A stretch of DNA of 64,000 nt. Source: Xenorhabdus japonica. GTDB lineage: Bacteria; Pseudomonadota; Gammaproteobacteria; Enterobacterales; Enterobacteriaceae. Under the pieces are notes generated by a model that saw only the letters and a program-made list of their open reading frames with translations, ran no database searches and was not told where the DNA came from. The position numbers and the translations under genes were made by a program. The DNA lies in contig NZ_FOVO01000007.1 in the NCBI RefSeq assembly GCF_900115195.1, forward strand, positions 62,001 to 126,000, written 5' to 3'. Shown one piece after another: positions 31,598-40,062 of the stretch; within the stretch, counting starts at the first letter, position 1, and every line of letters starts with the position of its first letter.

Positions 31598-31743
31598 CTA
31601 TTCTCCCAAATAGGCATTTCTGGCCGCTTCATTGGCTAGCAATTGCCTTGCCTGTCTCTATCATCCAAAGCAATATGGCCATTTTCGAGTACATAACTAC
31701 GATCAGCTAGTTTCAGCACCTGATTCGCATTTTGTTCAACTGG
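31598..31743 (-). pseudogene. livF: livF remnant (branched-chain amino acid ABC transporter ATPase)
   Basis: On the minus strand VEQNANQVLKLADRSYVLEN and GHIALDD are followed, one frame over, by QLLANEAARNAYLGE and a stop. This is the characteristic end of LivF (EQNANQALKLADRGYVLENG...LLANEAVRSAYLGG from memory). The reading frame is broken and everything upstream is gone. In E. coli the liv operon lies beside rpoH in this orientation with livF last, so this is a positional relic of that operon. Confidence 0.8.
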
Positions 31744-31788
31744 GAAAATAGACTGAAAAATCAAAAGATTTCAAAAATAGCATAGTAT

Positions 31789-32922
31789 TCAACGAGCAAT
31801 ATCCCAAACCGCTGCAATATTACGTGCTGTTACCTGCAAGTTATCAGCGCCATTGGCAAGGGCATCTGACAGGGAGCAAGCCTCCGGTATGATGGAAAAA
31901 ACTGCATCCAACCCATGTTGATGCACAATGTAATAGTCCCGGCTCATTCCCCCAACTAACGCAATGGTGGGAATACCAAATTTTTTCGCAACACGAGCAA
32001 CACCAATGGGAGTTTTACCGTATATGGTCTGGCTATCTATGCGGCCTTCTCCCGTAATGACCAGATCCGCGCCCTGAATGGCTTCTTCTAGCTTCAAGGT
32101 ATCGATAACAATCTCAACGCCTGACTGCAATCTCGCTCCCAAGCATCCCAATAAGGAAACGCCCATTCCTCCCGCCGCGCCTGCACCAGCAGCATCAATC
32201 ACACTTTTCCCCGTTAGGGATTCTATTTTCATTCCATAGTGATGCAATGCAGAATCCAGCGATTTAACCATCTCCGGTGTCGCTCCTTTTTGTGGGCCAA
32301 ACACCGCTGATGCACCCTGTTCACCACATAATGAGTTATTCACATCACAAGCTACGGTGAGTTCAATTTTCCTGAGACGTGAGTCCAGATTCGTTAAGTC
32401 GATGCTTTCCAGCCGAGTTAATGCTGCACCACCAAATGGCAGAATACGACCGCCACCATCCGATAAATTCGCCCCCAGTGCCTGCATCATACCTGCGCCA
32501 CCATCGTTGGTTGCACTGCCTCCAATGCCTAAGATCAGGTTGCTCGCACCGTGTTCCAATGCAGCCAGAATCAATTCTCCCGTCCCATAACTCGTTGTTA
32601 CCAGAGGGTTACGCTGTTCTATCGGCACCAAATGCAACCCAGAGGCCGCTGCCATTTCAATTACTGCGGTTTTTCCATCTCCAAGCAAGCCAAAAAATGC
32701 CTCAACAGGCTGTCCCAAAGGATCGGTAACAGTACATACGATACGTTTTCCTCCTGTGGCGGCGACCAGTGATTCGACTGTCCCTTCACCACCATCTGCC
32801 ATAGGCAACTTGATATAGTCTGCTTGTGGATAAACTTCCTTAAAACCCCGCTCTATCGCCTGTGCCACTTGTAAGGCACTCAGGCTTTCCTTAAATGAAT
32901 CAGGGGCAATCACAATTTTCAT
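31789..32922 (-). CDS. Glycerate 2-kinase (GarK/GlxK family)
   Basis: The 377-residue protein matches the GlxK family: MKIVIAPDSFKESLSA at the start, LPMADGGEGTVE, GIGGSATNDGGAGMMQALG and GADLVITGEGRIDSQT. It phosphorylates D-glycerate to 2-phosphoglycerate. I chose ATG 32922 with ribosome site AGGAA; a longer frame reaches 32961. It lies 35 bp downstream of the phenicol-exporter gene and may be read from the same promoter. There are no glycerate or glucarate uptake genes nearby. Confidence 0.9.
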   Translation of the reverse strand: MKIVIAPDSFKESLSALQVAQAIERGFKEVYPQADYIKLPMADGGEGTVESLVAATGGKRIVCTVTDPLGQPVEAFFGLLGDGKTAVIEMAAASGLHLVPIEQRNPLVTTSYGTGELILAALEHGASNLILGIGGSATNDGGAGMMQALGANLSDGGGRILPFGGAALTRLESIDLTNLDSRLRKIELTVACDVNNSLCGEQGASAVFGPQKGATPEMVKSLDSALHHYGMKIESLTGKSVIDAAGAGAAGGMGVSLLGCLGARLQSGVEIVIDTLKLEEAIQGADLVITGEGRIDSQTIYGKTPIGVARVAKKFGIPTIALVGGMSRDYYIVHQHGLDAVFSIIPEACSLSDALANGADNLQVTARNIAAVWDIAR

Positions 32923-32957
32923 AATCAATTCCTCATGACAAAAGGACATCATGCTCT

Positions 32958-34166
32958 TCACTGCTCACTGCTAATATGAAGTCTGTTGGGATTAAAGCAG
33001 GACAGACAAAGCACTACTGTTGCCAGAATTAAGCAATAAGCGATAATCGGCCAGGAAGTTGTGCTGGATAAAAGTGTAATAGCGAGTGTTCCGACGCTCC
33101 TTAACAATAGCCCTCCCAAGCAGAAGTAGACTGCTGTAGCAGTCCCTGCTATATGATCGAAACCTCGAAGCGCACCATTAGGTGCCACAGAAACCGCAGT
33201 AGCGATACCAACACCGATAAGCCACATTGGGGCGATGAAGCCAAATACTGACTTAGGCATGAGTGTCTCTCCAATAGCCAGCAACAGTGCTCCTGCGATC
33301 AGGCAGCACATTCCCGCCCGTAACATGTTCAGGCTTCCCCACCGGGTAATCAGACCTCCCATGATTCGCGAAGCAACTATCATTGCGATGGCCACTGTTG
33401 CAAATAGCAAGCTGAAGTTAAGCTGTGATAACCCTTGTCGTCCCATCATTAGCCAAGGAGCTGTCGAAAAAAAGACGAAGAAACTACCCATTCCTGCGCT
33501 GTAGCAGAGCGTATATAGCCAGAAATTCAGGCGTCTTACAGGAAAAAGTAGCTGCGACCACTGAAAGTCTGCCGTTCTTTGCCGTCGGGTCTCTGGCCAA
33601 AGTTGCCAGGCTGCAATAACAGCTACTGTCATTGCGATCCCTAGTAAACCAAAGATTGCTCGCCACCCCAACCAAGTATCAACCAACACCCCTAGCAGTG
33701 GGCCTACTGCTGGAACCATAGCAAGCATAGAGCTAAGTAAGCCATAGATGATGTTGCTTTCCTTACGACCCGAATAGATATCGCGTATAGTCGCGAAAGT
33801 GGTTACGCGGCATGCTGAAGCACCGCAGGCTTGAATAACCCGAAAACTCAGAAAAACTTCTGGCGATGAAGCTACAGTAAGGCCGAATGAAGCCACAATG
33901 TAAGCAATCCCACCACTAAGTAAAACAGGGCGACGACCAAACTGATCTGACAGTGGACCGAATAGAAGCTGACCGGCTCCTAACAGAACTAGGTATGCCG
34001 TCAACGTTAGCTGGATCATCCCGGCTCCTGCACCAAGTACATCGGCTATAAAAGGCACTACGGGTAGATACATATCCATGCCCAGTGATGCCAGTAAATC
34101 AAAAGGTGATAACAGTAATATTGTGGCGGTAAGAGAATATCGCCAGGAAAAATCTTTTGAGTGCAC
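32958..34166 (-). CDS. CmlA/FloR-type phenicol efflux MFS transporter
   Basis: The 402-residue protein has 12 membrane spans (DHA1, Bcr/CflA group). It resembles CmlA in detail: FSWRYSLTATILLLSPFDLL, LASLGMDMYLPVVPF, GPLSDQFGRRPVL (motif A), QACGASACRVTTFATIRDIY and APNGALRGFDHIAGTATAVY. CmlA and FloR export chloramphenicol, and FloR florfenicol too; the substrate here is inferred. Translation starts at GTG 34166 behind TGAGGAG. A nine-codon leader ORF and hairpins precede it, as in cmlA. Codon use resembles the chromosome, and no integron attC or resistance-gene context is visible. Confidence 0.87.
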   Translation of the reverse strand: MHSKDFSWRYSLTATILLLSPFDLLASLGMDMYLPVVPFIADVLGAGAGMIQLTLTAYLVLLGAGQLLFGPLSDQFGRRPVLLSGGIAYIVASFGLTVASSPEVFLSFRVIQACGASACRVTTFATIRDIYSGRKESNIIYGLLSSMLAMVPAVGPLLGVLVDTWLGWRAIFGLLGIAMTVAVIAAWQLWPETRRQRTADFQWSQLLFPVRRLNFWLYTLCYSAGMGSFFVFFSTAPWLMMGRQGLSQLNFSLLFATVAIAMIVASRIMGGLITRWGSLNMLRAGMCCLIAGALLLAIGETLMPKSVFGFIAPMWLIGVGIATAVSVAPNGALRGFDHIAGTATAVYFCLGGLLLRSVGTLAITLLSSTTSWPIIAYCLILATVVLCLSCFNPNRLHISSEQ

Positions 34167-34184
34167 GAACCCATCTCCTCAAGT

Positions 34185-34264
34185 TAAGGATTTGGCGGCG
34201 ATCTCATAAGCTATGTGGTTTCTGAGAACGCCGCAACAACCGAAAAACTATGGTTGCTACGGCT
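34185..34264 (-). promoter_or_regulatory. Attenuator hairpins upstream of the phenicol exporter
   Basis: On the minus strand gccgtagcaacc and ggttgttgcggc form a 12-pair stem, allowing G-U pairs, right after the leader stop. Nearer the gene, tcct and agga can pair across taacttg, which would hide the GAGGAG ribosome site. This fits a translational attenuator in which a ribosome stalled in the leader opens the hairpin. The mechanism is inferred from cmlA and catA86. Confidence 0.6.
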
Positions 34265-34293
34265 TATTTAATTGCTTTCTCGGTGGTACTCAT
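34264..34293 (-). CDS. Nine-residue attenuation leader peptide of the phenicol exporter
   Basis: A short ORF reads MSTTEKAIK then TAA. The cmlA leader peptide is, as I recall, MSTSKNADK: the same length, the same MST start and Lys as last residue. It lies about 100 bases before the exporter gene and just before a hairpin. In cmlA, phenicol-induced stalling in the leader frees the downstream ribosome site. Confidence 0.65.
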   Translation of the reverse strand: MSTTEKAIK

Positions 34294-34358
34294 ATGTGAG
34301 TTCTCTCATGAATGAATCCATATCGTAACAGCCTTCACACTATGGTGCGAAGAACCTA

Positions 34359-34391
34359 AAAAAAAGCGATAAAAAAATTATCGCTTTTTAA
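34359..34391 (-). terminator. Terminator between rpoH and the exporter
   Basis: The stem aaaaagcgata / tatcgcttttt is flanked by A and T runs, so it can act on both strands. It most likely ends the rpoH transcript. Confidence 0.85.
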
Positions 34392-34472
34392 TCTAGCAAG
34401 TTTTACTCAACTAATTATATGTAACTAAATAGCGTGCAACTAAATTGACATGCCATTAATAAGTCTAAGCGT

Positions 34473-35330
34473 TTACGTCTCAATAGCCAGTCGCAACTTC
34501 TTCATTGCATTTTTTTCTAGCTGTCGAACACGCTCGGCAGATACACCATATTTATCTGCCAATTCTTGCAAAGTGGTTTTGTTGTCATCATCCAACCAAC
34601 GGGAACGAATGATGTCTTGGCTACGTTCATCCAGTCCTTCCATCGCCACAGAAAGTTTATCCGCAGCGTGGCTTTCCCAATTATCTTCTTCAATGCCATC
34701 GGCAAAATCAGAAGCTTTGTCTTGCAAATACAGCACCGGAGCCACAGGATGACTATCATGATTGTCATCATTAGAGGACATATCGAATGCCATATCCTGC
34801 GCTGACATGCGAGATTCCATCTCCCGGACATCTTTGCTGGTCACACCTAATTCTTTGGCAACCAGATCAACTTCATCCTGATTGAACCATCCCAGACGTT
34901 GTTTAGCCTTGCGCAAGTTAAAGAACAGCTTGCGCTGAGCTTTTGTTGTTGCAACTTTCACAATACGCCAATTACGCAATACATATTCATGGATTTCTGC
35001 CTTAATCCAATGAACCGCAAAAGAAACCAGACGCACGCCCACCTCTGGATTAAATCGACGAACCGCTTTCATCAGGCCAATATTGCCTTCCTGAATTAAA
35101 TCCGCTTGCGGCAGACCATAACCGGCATAACTGCGGGCAACATGAACAACGAAGCGCAGGTGAGAAAGAATCAGCTTTTTCGCTGCATCCAGATCTCCCT
35201 GGTAATGCAGCCTTTCTGCCAGTTCCCTTTCTTCCTCTGCGGAAAGCATAGGATAAGCATTGGAGGCACGGATATATCCTTCCAAACTACCTTGTGGAAC
35301 TAACGCCAAAGTTTGCATTTCTTTTGTCAT
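34473..35330 (-). CDS. rpoH: RNA polymerase heat-shock sigma factor (sigma-32)
   Basis: The 285-residue protein has sigma regions 1.2 to 4.2: [19 protein letters not shown] (region 2.1-2.2), the RpoH box QRKLFFNLR and the region 4.2 helix-turn-helix ([20 protein letters not shown]). It directs transcription of chaperone and protease genes. It stands beside ftsX as in E. coli, with its own promoters in the 212-bp spacer. Confidence 0.97.
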   Translation of the reverse strand: MTKEMQTLALVPQGSLEGYIRASNAYPMLSAEEERELAERLHYQGDLDAAKKLILSHLRFVVHVARSYAGYGLPQADLIQEGNIGLMKAVRRFNPEVGVRLVSFAVHWIKAEIHEYVLRNWRIVKVATTKAQRKLFFNLRKAKQRLGWFNQDEVDLVAKELGVTSKDVREMESRMSAQDMAFDMSSNDDNHDSHPVAPVLYLQDKASDFADGIEEDNWESHAADKLSVAMEGLDERSQDIIRSRWLDDDNKTTLQELADKYGVSAERVRQLEKNAMKKLRLAIET

Positions 35331-35542
35331 TCAAATTCTCTCAAAATTAGATCCAAATTGATGGCTTTCAAATTTGTCTGAATTAACCAGTGAGATTTAT
35401 TCAAGCCAAAGATATGTCTATTTTACCACCGTAGAGATCATATTCAAATCGTCTCAATTGTGTGAATATTAGCACAAAGTCATAACTGTGAGTTAGGCAA
35501 CGATTAAGCCTAAAAGTTCACTATCAGACGCTGCAAACACCT

Positions 35543-36523
35543 TTATTCCAGCCTAAAGCGACGCAAATGCTGAATTGTCGCAAACCATGCAGCAATCCAA
35601 CCAATCATACCCGAAATAAGCACTAATAAGAATGTTTCATCCCACCCCAAACTATACAACTTAAAGCTTGTTCCAAAGACACTCGCAACTTCCGTAACCA
35701 CATCGGAAAGTTTCCACACCAACAGAGAGGAAAGGATCAGCGAGAATATTGCCCCCAAAATCCCCAATAAGGCTCCGCCATTAAGGAAAGGGCGCAGAAT
35801 AAAACCATCTGTTGCTCCAATCAGTTTCATGACGTTAATCGTCTCACGTCGACTAAAGATACTCAGCCGGACACTGTTACCAATGACCAAGAGCAATGCA
35901 ACCACCATCAAAATACTTATCACAGCAGCAATTCTGCCAACAAGGGCAGTCAAGGCAGTCAAGCGGGAAAACCAGCTATCATCCATCCTGACTTCTTCAA
36001 TACCTTTAATCTGCGCAACCTGATCTCGTAATGTCGTTAGTGTCTGAGTACTTTGGAAATTCAATTTGGGAGAAACGATGGCGACCGCCGGAAGAGGATT
36101 TTCCTCCAGTAGCTCCAGTGCACTGGCAAACCCCGACCATGCACGGAATTCGTCTATGGCTTCTTCGCGGGAAAGATAATTCACTGATTTCACGCCATCC
36201 ATGCCTTTCAACTGCTCAATCACCTGTTTGGCGCTATTGTCATTCAGTGACTTATCCAAATAGACTGTGAGTTGTGGAACGGGATACCACTGTATCACTG
36301 CTTGGTTGACGTTTTTCCAAACAATATAAAACACACTCGGCAAGGTCAGGGAAATGGCTATCACCATAATGGTCAGCAATGTTGCCAAAGGTTGACCAAA
36401 CATATCAGACAGAGTGCTTTTCCATGCATAACGCCACTGTACACGCCACCCTCCTTTCAACGATTTGGACTTGGGTGTCTGAGACTGTGTTTTTTTCGCT
36501 GAATGACGGACATGCTTAGCCAT
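35543..36523 (-). CDS. ftsX: Cell division protein FtsX
   Basis: The 326-residue protein has one N-terminal span, a periplasmic domain (about 75-195) and three C-terminal spans, the FtsX plan. FtsEX activates periplasmic amidases through EnvC at the septum. It overlaps ftsE by 8 bases. It is slightly shorter at the N-terminus than the E. coli protein (352 residues). Confidence 0.95.
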   Translation of the reverse strand: MAKHVRHSAKKTQSQTPKSKSLKGGWRVQWRYAWKSTLSDMFGQPLATLLTIMVIAISLTLPSVFYIVWKNVNQAVIQWYPVPQLTVYLDKSLNDNSAKQVIEQLKGMDGVKSVNYLSREEAIDEFRAWSGFASALELLEENPLPAVAIVSPKLNFQSTQTLTTLRDQVAQIKGIEEVRMDDSWFSRLTALTALVGRIAAVISILMVVALLLVIGNSVRLSIFSRRETINVMKLIGATDGFILRPFLNGGALLGILGAIFSLILSSLLVWKLSDVVTEVASVFGTSFKLYSLGWDETFLLVLISGMIGWIAAWFATIQHLRRFRLE

Positions 36524-37196
36524 GCTGTCCTCCTTGCATGCGTCCCTGATTCAGGATCAAGGTACGATAATTTCTTCGCTCAATATTTCTTCGTTCAATA
36601 AGAGCGATATCATGAGTAGCCGTCAGAACCGTCACACCAACTCGGTTAAATTCTTCAAACAGACGCATGATTCCCTCTGATAATTCCCCATCCAAATTTC
36701 CCGTCGGTTCATCCGCCAACAGTACGGTTGGCTTGTTCACCACTGCGCGGGCGATCCCAACACGCTGTTGTTCTCCTCCAGAAAGCTGAATGGGGAAATT
36801 TTTCGCTTTGTCCAGTAAGCCGACCTTATCCAACGCCGCAGATACTCGTCGCCGAATGTCTTCAGTGCTTGCACCAGAGATAATCAGTGGCATAGCAACG
36901 TTTTCGTATACCGTGCGATCCAAAAGCAGGTGATGATCCTGAAAAATCATGCCAATCTGACGACGCAGAAAAGGGATTTCCCGAGATTTTAACCGACTGA
37001 TGTCATGACCAGAAAACCAAATATGGCCTGCACTAGGGCGTTCGATACCACAGATAAGTTTCAAAAGTGTACTTTTACCGGCTCCTGAATGACCGGTTAA
37101 AAATACCATTTCTCCTGGAAGTAGATGAAAATCCACCCCTTGTAGCGCCTGCCGACCCCCAAGGTAGGCTTTACTGACCTGTTCAAAGCGAATCAT
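36516..37196 (-). CDS. ftsE: Cell division ATP-binding protein FtsE
   Basis: The 226-residue ABC ATPase has Walker [10 protein letters not shown], the signature [14 protein letters not shown], Walker [13 protein letters not shown] and the switch histidine in TATHD. It powers FtsX. It lies 6 bases downstream of ftsY, in the operon ftsY-ftsE-ftsX. Confidence 0.96.
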   Translation of the reverse strand: MIRFEQVSKAYLGGRQALQGVDFHLLPGEMVFLTGHSGAGKSTLLKLICGIERPSAGHIWFSGHDISRLKSREIPFLRRQIGMIFQDHHLLLDRTVYENVAMPLIISGASTEDIRRRVSAALDKVGLLDKAKNFPIQLSGGEQQRVGIARAVVNKPTVLLADEPTGNLDGELSEGIMRLFEEFNRVGVTVLTATHDIALIERRNIERRNYRTLILNQGRMQGGQHG

Positions 37197-37202
37197 TAAT
37201 AG

Positions 37203-38390
37203 TTAATCCTCTCGGGCAAAAAGAGCCTCAATAAAATCGTCTGCCTTAAATGGACGGAGATCTTCAATTCCTTCACCCACGCCAATGTAGCGGATTGGGA
37301 TCTCAAATTGATCGGCAATAGCGAAGATAACTCCCCCTTTCGCAGTACCATCCAGTTTTGTCAGTGAAATACCCGTCAATCCCACCGCTTCATGGAATAG
37401 TTTAGCCTGACTTACTGCATTCTGACCTGTACTTGCATCCAGAGTCAGCATAATTTCATGAGGTGCTTCTTCGTCCAGTTTTTTCATCACTCGAACGATT
37501 TTTTTCAATTCTTCCATCAGATGGGATTTGTTCTGCAAGCGCCCTGCGGTATCCGCAATCAGGATATCAACACCTTTGGCCTTGGCTGACTGAATGGCAT
37601 CAAAAATCACTGAGGCTGGGTCTGCACCCGTATGTTGAGCAACCACAGGAATTTTGTTGCGCTCGCCCCAAACCTGTAATTGCTCTACTGCTGCCGCACG
37701 GAAGGTATCCCCGGCCGCCAGCATGACTGATTTGCCCTGAGACTGATATTGGCGCGCCAATTTACCAATAGTGGTCGTTTTGCCAACACCGTTCACGCCC
37801 ACCATCAAAATGACATAAGGTGATTTGCCTTCAATTTCCAGTGGCTTATCAACTTTCGCCAAAATGTCTGACATCTCTTCTTTCAATTTAGAATAAAGCG
37901 CTTCCGCATCTTTCAGCTCCTTACGGCTGGCGTGGGCTGTCAGGTTAGTAATGATCTTACGGGTAGTTTCGACACCCACATCCGCAATCAGTAACTGCTC
38001 TTCCAGCTCTTCAAATAGATCATCATCAATTTTCTTACCACGGAATAGACCTAAGAAACCGGAGCCAAGATTTTGACGGGTTTTAACTAAGCTACGTTTC
38101 AGACGAGCAAAAAAACCTTCTTTGGTCGGCCGTTCTTGTTCCTTCGGTAATGCAGTTTGTTCTTCTGCCTGACGGGCTGCTTCTTCCGCCAAACGCTGCT
38201 GCTCAGCTTCTTCGGCTGCGCGACGGGCTGCTTCTTCAGCCAGACGCTGCCGCTCAGCTTCTTCGGCTGCGCGACGGGCTACTTCTTCCGCAGCTATTCT
38301 TTCTTGTTCAGCTTGTTCCTCTTGCTGCTTCTTATCTTGACGACCAAGTCCGAACCAAGAGAAGAAACCTTTTTTTTTCTCTTTTGCCAT
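37203..38390 (-). CDS. ftsY: Signal recognition particle receptor FtsY
   Basis: The 395-residue protein has a short membrane-binding start (MAKEKKKGFFSWFGLG), a charged A domain (about 18-95) and the NG GTPase domain with VGVNGVGKTTTIGKLA, DTAGRLQNK and TKLDGTAKGG. It receives ribosome-SRP complexes at the membrane. The A domain contains a duplicated 17-residue Ala/Glu/Arg unit, so its length is probably variable among strains. Confidence 0.96.
   Translation of the reverse strand: MAKEKKKGFFSWFGLGRQDKKQQEEQAEQERIAAEEVARRAAEEAERQRLAEEAARRAAEEAEQQRLAEEAARQAEEQTALPKEQERPTKEGFFARLKRSLVKTRQNLGSGFLGLFRGKKIDDDLFEELEEQLLIADVGVETTRKIITNLTAHASRKELKDAEALYSKLKEEMSDILAKVDKPLEIEGKSPYVILMVGVNGVGKTTTIGKLARQYQSQGKSVMLAAGDTFRAAAVEQLQVWGERNKIPVVAQHTGADPASVIFDAIQSAKAKGVDILIADTAGRLQNKSHLMEELKKIVRVMKKLDEEAPHEIMLTLDASTGQNAVSQAKLFHEAVGLTGISLTKLDGTAKGGVIFAIADQFEIPIRYIGVGEGIEDLRPFKADDFIEALFARED
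38168..38300. repeat. 51-bp tandem repeat inside ftsY
   Basis: Two and a half copies of a 51-bp unit encode the 17-residue unit ARRAAEEAEQQRLAEEA. The copies differ at only a few bases, which suggests a recent duplication. Confidence 0.75.
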
Positions 38391-38700
38391 CAGCCACTAC
38401 ACTCCTCGCGGTTAATTATGGCGTTATAACAGCCTATCCCATGATACTTTTATCTTTTAAGCCACGGCGCTGTTGGCTTCATGACAACCAGAAATCTATT
38501 AGATATGTGCTGTTTTATCTACTGGGACAGGTTCTAACGGTGATAAAATCCAGTCTAACATTTTCACCACACCACAACACATATCTATAGCGGATTTCAT
38601 GGTAAATTAATCAATGGATTTCTTCATTTTCACTCACTTTTTGTCTCTGCCAGATATTATTTAATAGCATCGGATGACAAATGCTTAAGTTATGTAAATT
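38391..38700. other. Spacer between divergent ftsY and rsmD
   Basis: About 310 bp without a gene, expected to hold both promoters. I see no clear regulatory motif. Confidence 0.6.
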
Positions 38701-39291
38701 ATGACCAAAAAACCACAACGCACGTCTTTGGGGCAAATTCGTATTATTGGCGGAAAATGGCGTGGAAGAAAATTGCCGGTTCCTGATAGTGACGGCCTGC
38801 GCCCAACAACAGATCGCGTCCGCGAGACTCTGTTTAACTGGCTGATGCCAATAATTCAAGATGCTCGTTGCCTGGATTGTTTTTCCGGCAGCGGCGCTCT
38901 TGGATTTGAGGCTTTGTCACGTTATGCAAGTCACGCAACCTTAATTGAATATGATCGCAATGTGGCGAAACAACTATCGGTTAACCTAGCCTCACTGAAA
39001 GCTGAAAATGCCGATGTGGTACAAGGTAGTGCACTACAATACCTCAACGAATCCCTTAACGGCACAGAGACACCGTATAATGTGGTCTTCCTCGATCCTC
39101 CATTCCGTAAAGGAATGCTGGCTGAAACAATCAATTTATTGGAAACCAATGGCTGGCTAGCAGAAGAAAGCTGGATTTATGTTGAAGCAGAAGCAGAATC
39201 TGCGGCAACAGAAGTTCCTCCAAACTGGAAACTGCATCGGGAAAAAATTGCTGGACAAGTTGCTTACCGATTATATATTCGCCATCAGTAA
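38701..39291 (+). CDS. rsmD: 16S rRNA (guanine-966-N2)-methyltransferase
   Basis: The 196-residue protein has the family start IRIIGGKWRGRKLPVPDSD, the RPTTDRVRETLFNWL segment, a SAM loop DCFSGSGALGFEA and the catalytic DPPF. It methylates G966 in the 30S subunit. It is divergent from ftsY as in E. coli. Confidence 0.95.
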   Translation: MTKKPQRTSLGQIRIIGGKWRGRKLPVPDSDGLRPTTDRVRETLFNWLMPIIQDARCLDCFSGSGALGFEALSRYASHATLIEYDRNVAKQLSVNLASLKAENADVVQGSALQYLNESLNGTETPYNVVFLDPPFRKGMLAETINLLETNGWLAEESWIYVEAEAESAATEVPPNWKLHREKIAGQVAYRLYIRHQ

Positions 39292-39330
39292 ATATGGTGT
39301 CTGAACAGTTTAAACATAATTTCGGAGTTA

Positions 39331-39615
39331 ATGATGTTTATTCAATTAGGAAGAGTAATTATGCTCTTAGTTTGGGGTATCATGATCTTCAATTTGCTTC
39401 ATCCATTCCCTAATCCATTGAAATATTTTATGGATATTGCAATGGTCTTTACGTTAATCATGCATGCTTTTCAATTGCTTCTGCTGAAAAACTCCCAGCC
39501 TAAAGATCAAAAACTGTCTGCTTTTCTCCAAGCCAAGATCTTCTTTTTCGGCGTTTTTGAGCTGTTGGCTTGGCAGAAAAAACAACAAAAAGAGAAAGAA
39601 GGGGAGAAAAAGTAA
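39331..39615 (+). CDS. yhhL: YhhL, DUF1145 membrane protein
   Basis: The 94-residue protein has two or three membrane spans (LGRVIMLLVWGIMIFNLLH; MVFTLIMHAFQLLLL) and ends FFFGVFELLAWQKKQQKEK, as in enteric YhhL. Its function is unknown. It probably shares a transcript with rsmD (39-bp gap). Confidence 0.88.
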   Translation: MMFIQLGRVIMLLVWGIMIFNLLHPFPNPLKYFMDIAMVFTLIMHAFQLLLLKNSQPKDQKLSAFLQAKIFFFGVFELLAWQKKQQKEKEGEKK

Positions 39616-39671
39616 CTTCCCGCACCAAATGTTCCATTCTGTTTTCTTCCTATTGGAGACAAACCAAATAT

Positions 39672-39718
39672 CGTCAATGAGTAATTATGCTAATTACTCA
39701 TTGACGTTCTTTATTTTT
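39672..39718 (+). terminator. Terminator after yhhL
   Basis: A perfect 16-bp stem, cgtcaatgagtaatta / taattactcattgacg, with a TGC loop, is followed by a T-rich tail (ttctttattttt). Confidence 0.92.
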
Positions 39719-39988
39719 GATAATAAAACGTTATTTATTCGTTAATAAGAATTAATATCGATAAATCAAGATACTTTCCGTACCAATCCCATTTCAGGTT
39801 ACTCCATCATTGCTGGCCTTGCCTGTAGTTTTCTCGGACATTTTTTAATTATTCGTTCACTGTTCCTGTGATTGCCTACTTTTATCGGGCAAAGGCTTAA
39901 AGAGCAGATCACATAAAGAGAAAGGAAGTTAATGATGAGAAACCACCTTAAATAGCACAAATCATCAAAATAATTTCTCTTATTTGAT

Positions 39989-40020
39989 TTGACTCTGGAG
40001 TGAACTCCAGAGTGTAGAGT
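39989..40020 (+). promoter_or_regulatory. ZntR-type (MerR family) promoter/operator of zntA
   Basis: The -35 TTGACT (39989-39994) and -10 TAGAGT (40015-40020) are 20 bp apart, the overlong spacer of MerR-type promoters. Between them is the perfect dyad actctggagt-ga-actccagagt. The E. coli zntA promoter has almost the same dyad, from memory. Zinc-bound ZntR would twist the spacer to activate. zntR itself is not in the window. Confidence 0.9.
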
Positions 40021-40062
40021 TAATCTCAACTAATTTGCATTAACTCTATCTAAGAGGTGCCT

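Noticed and set aside
32379-32729. Plus-strand ORFs over the glycerate kinase gene
   Set aside because: They are antisense shadows; the minus-strand frame has all family motifs.
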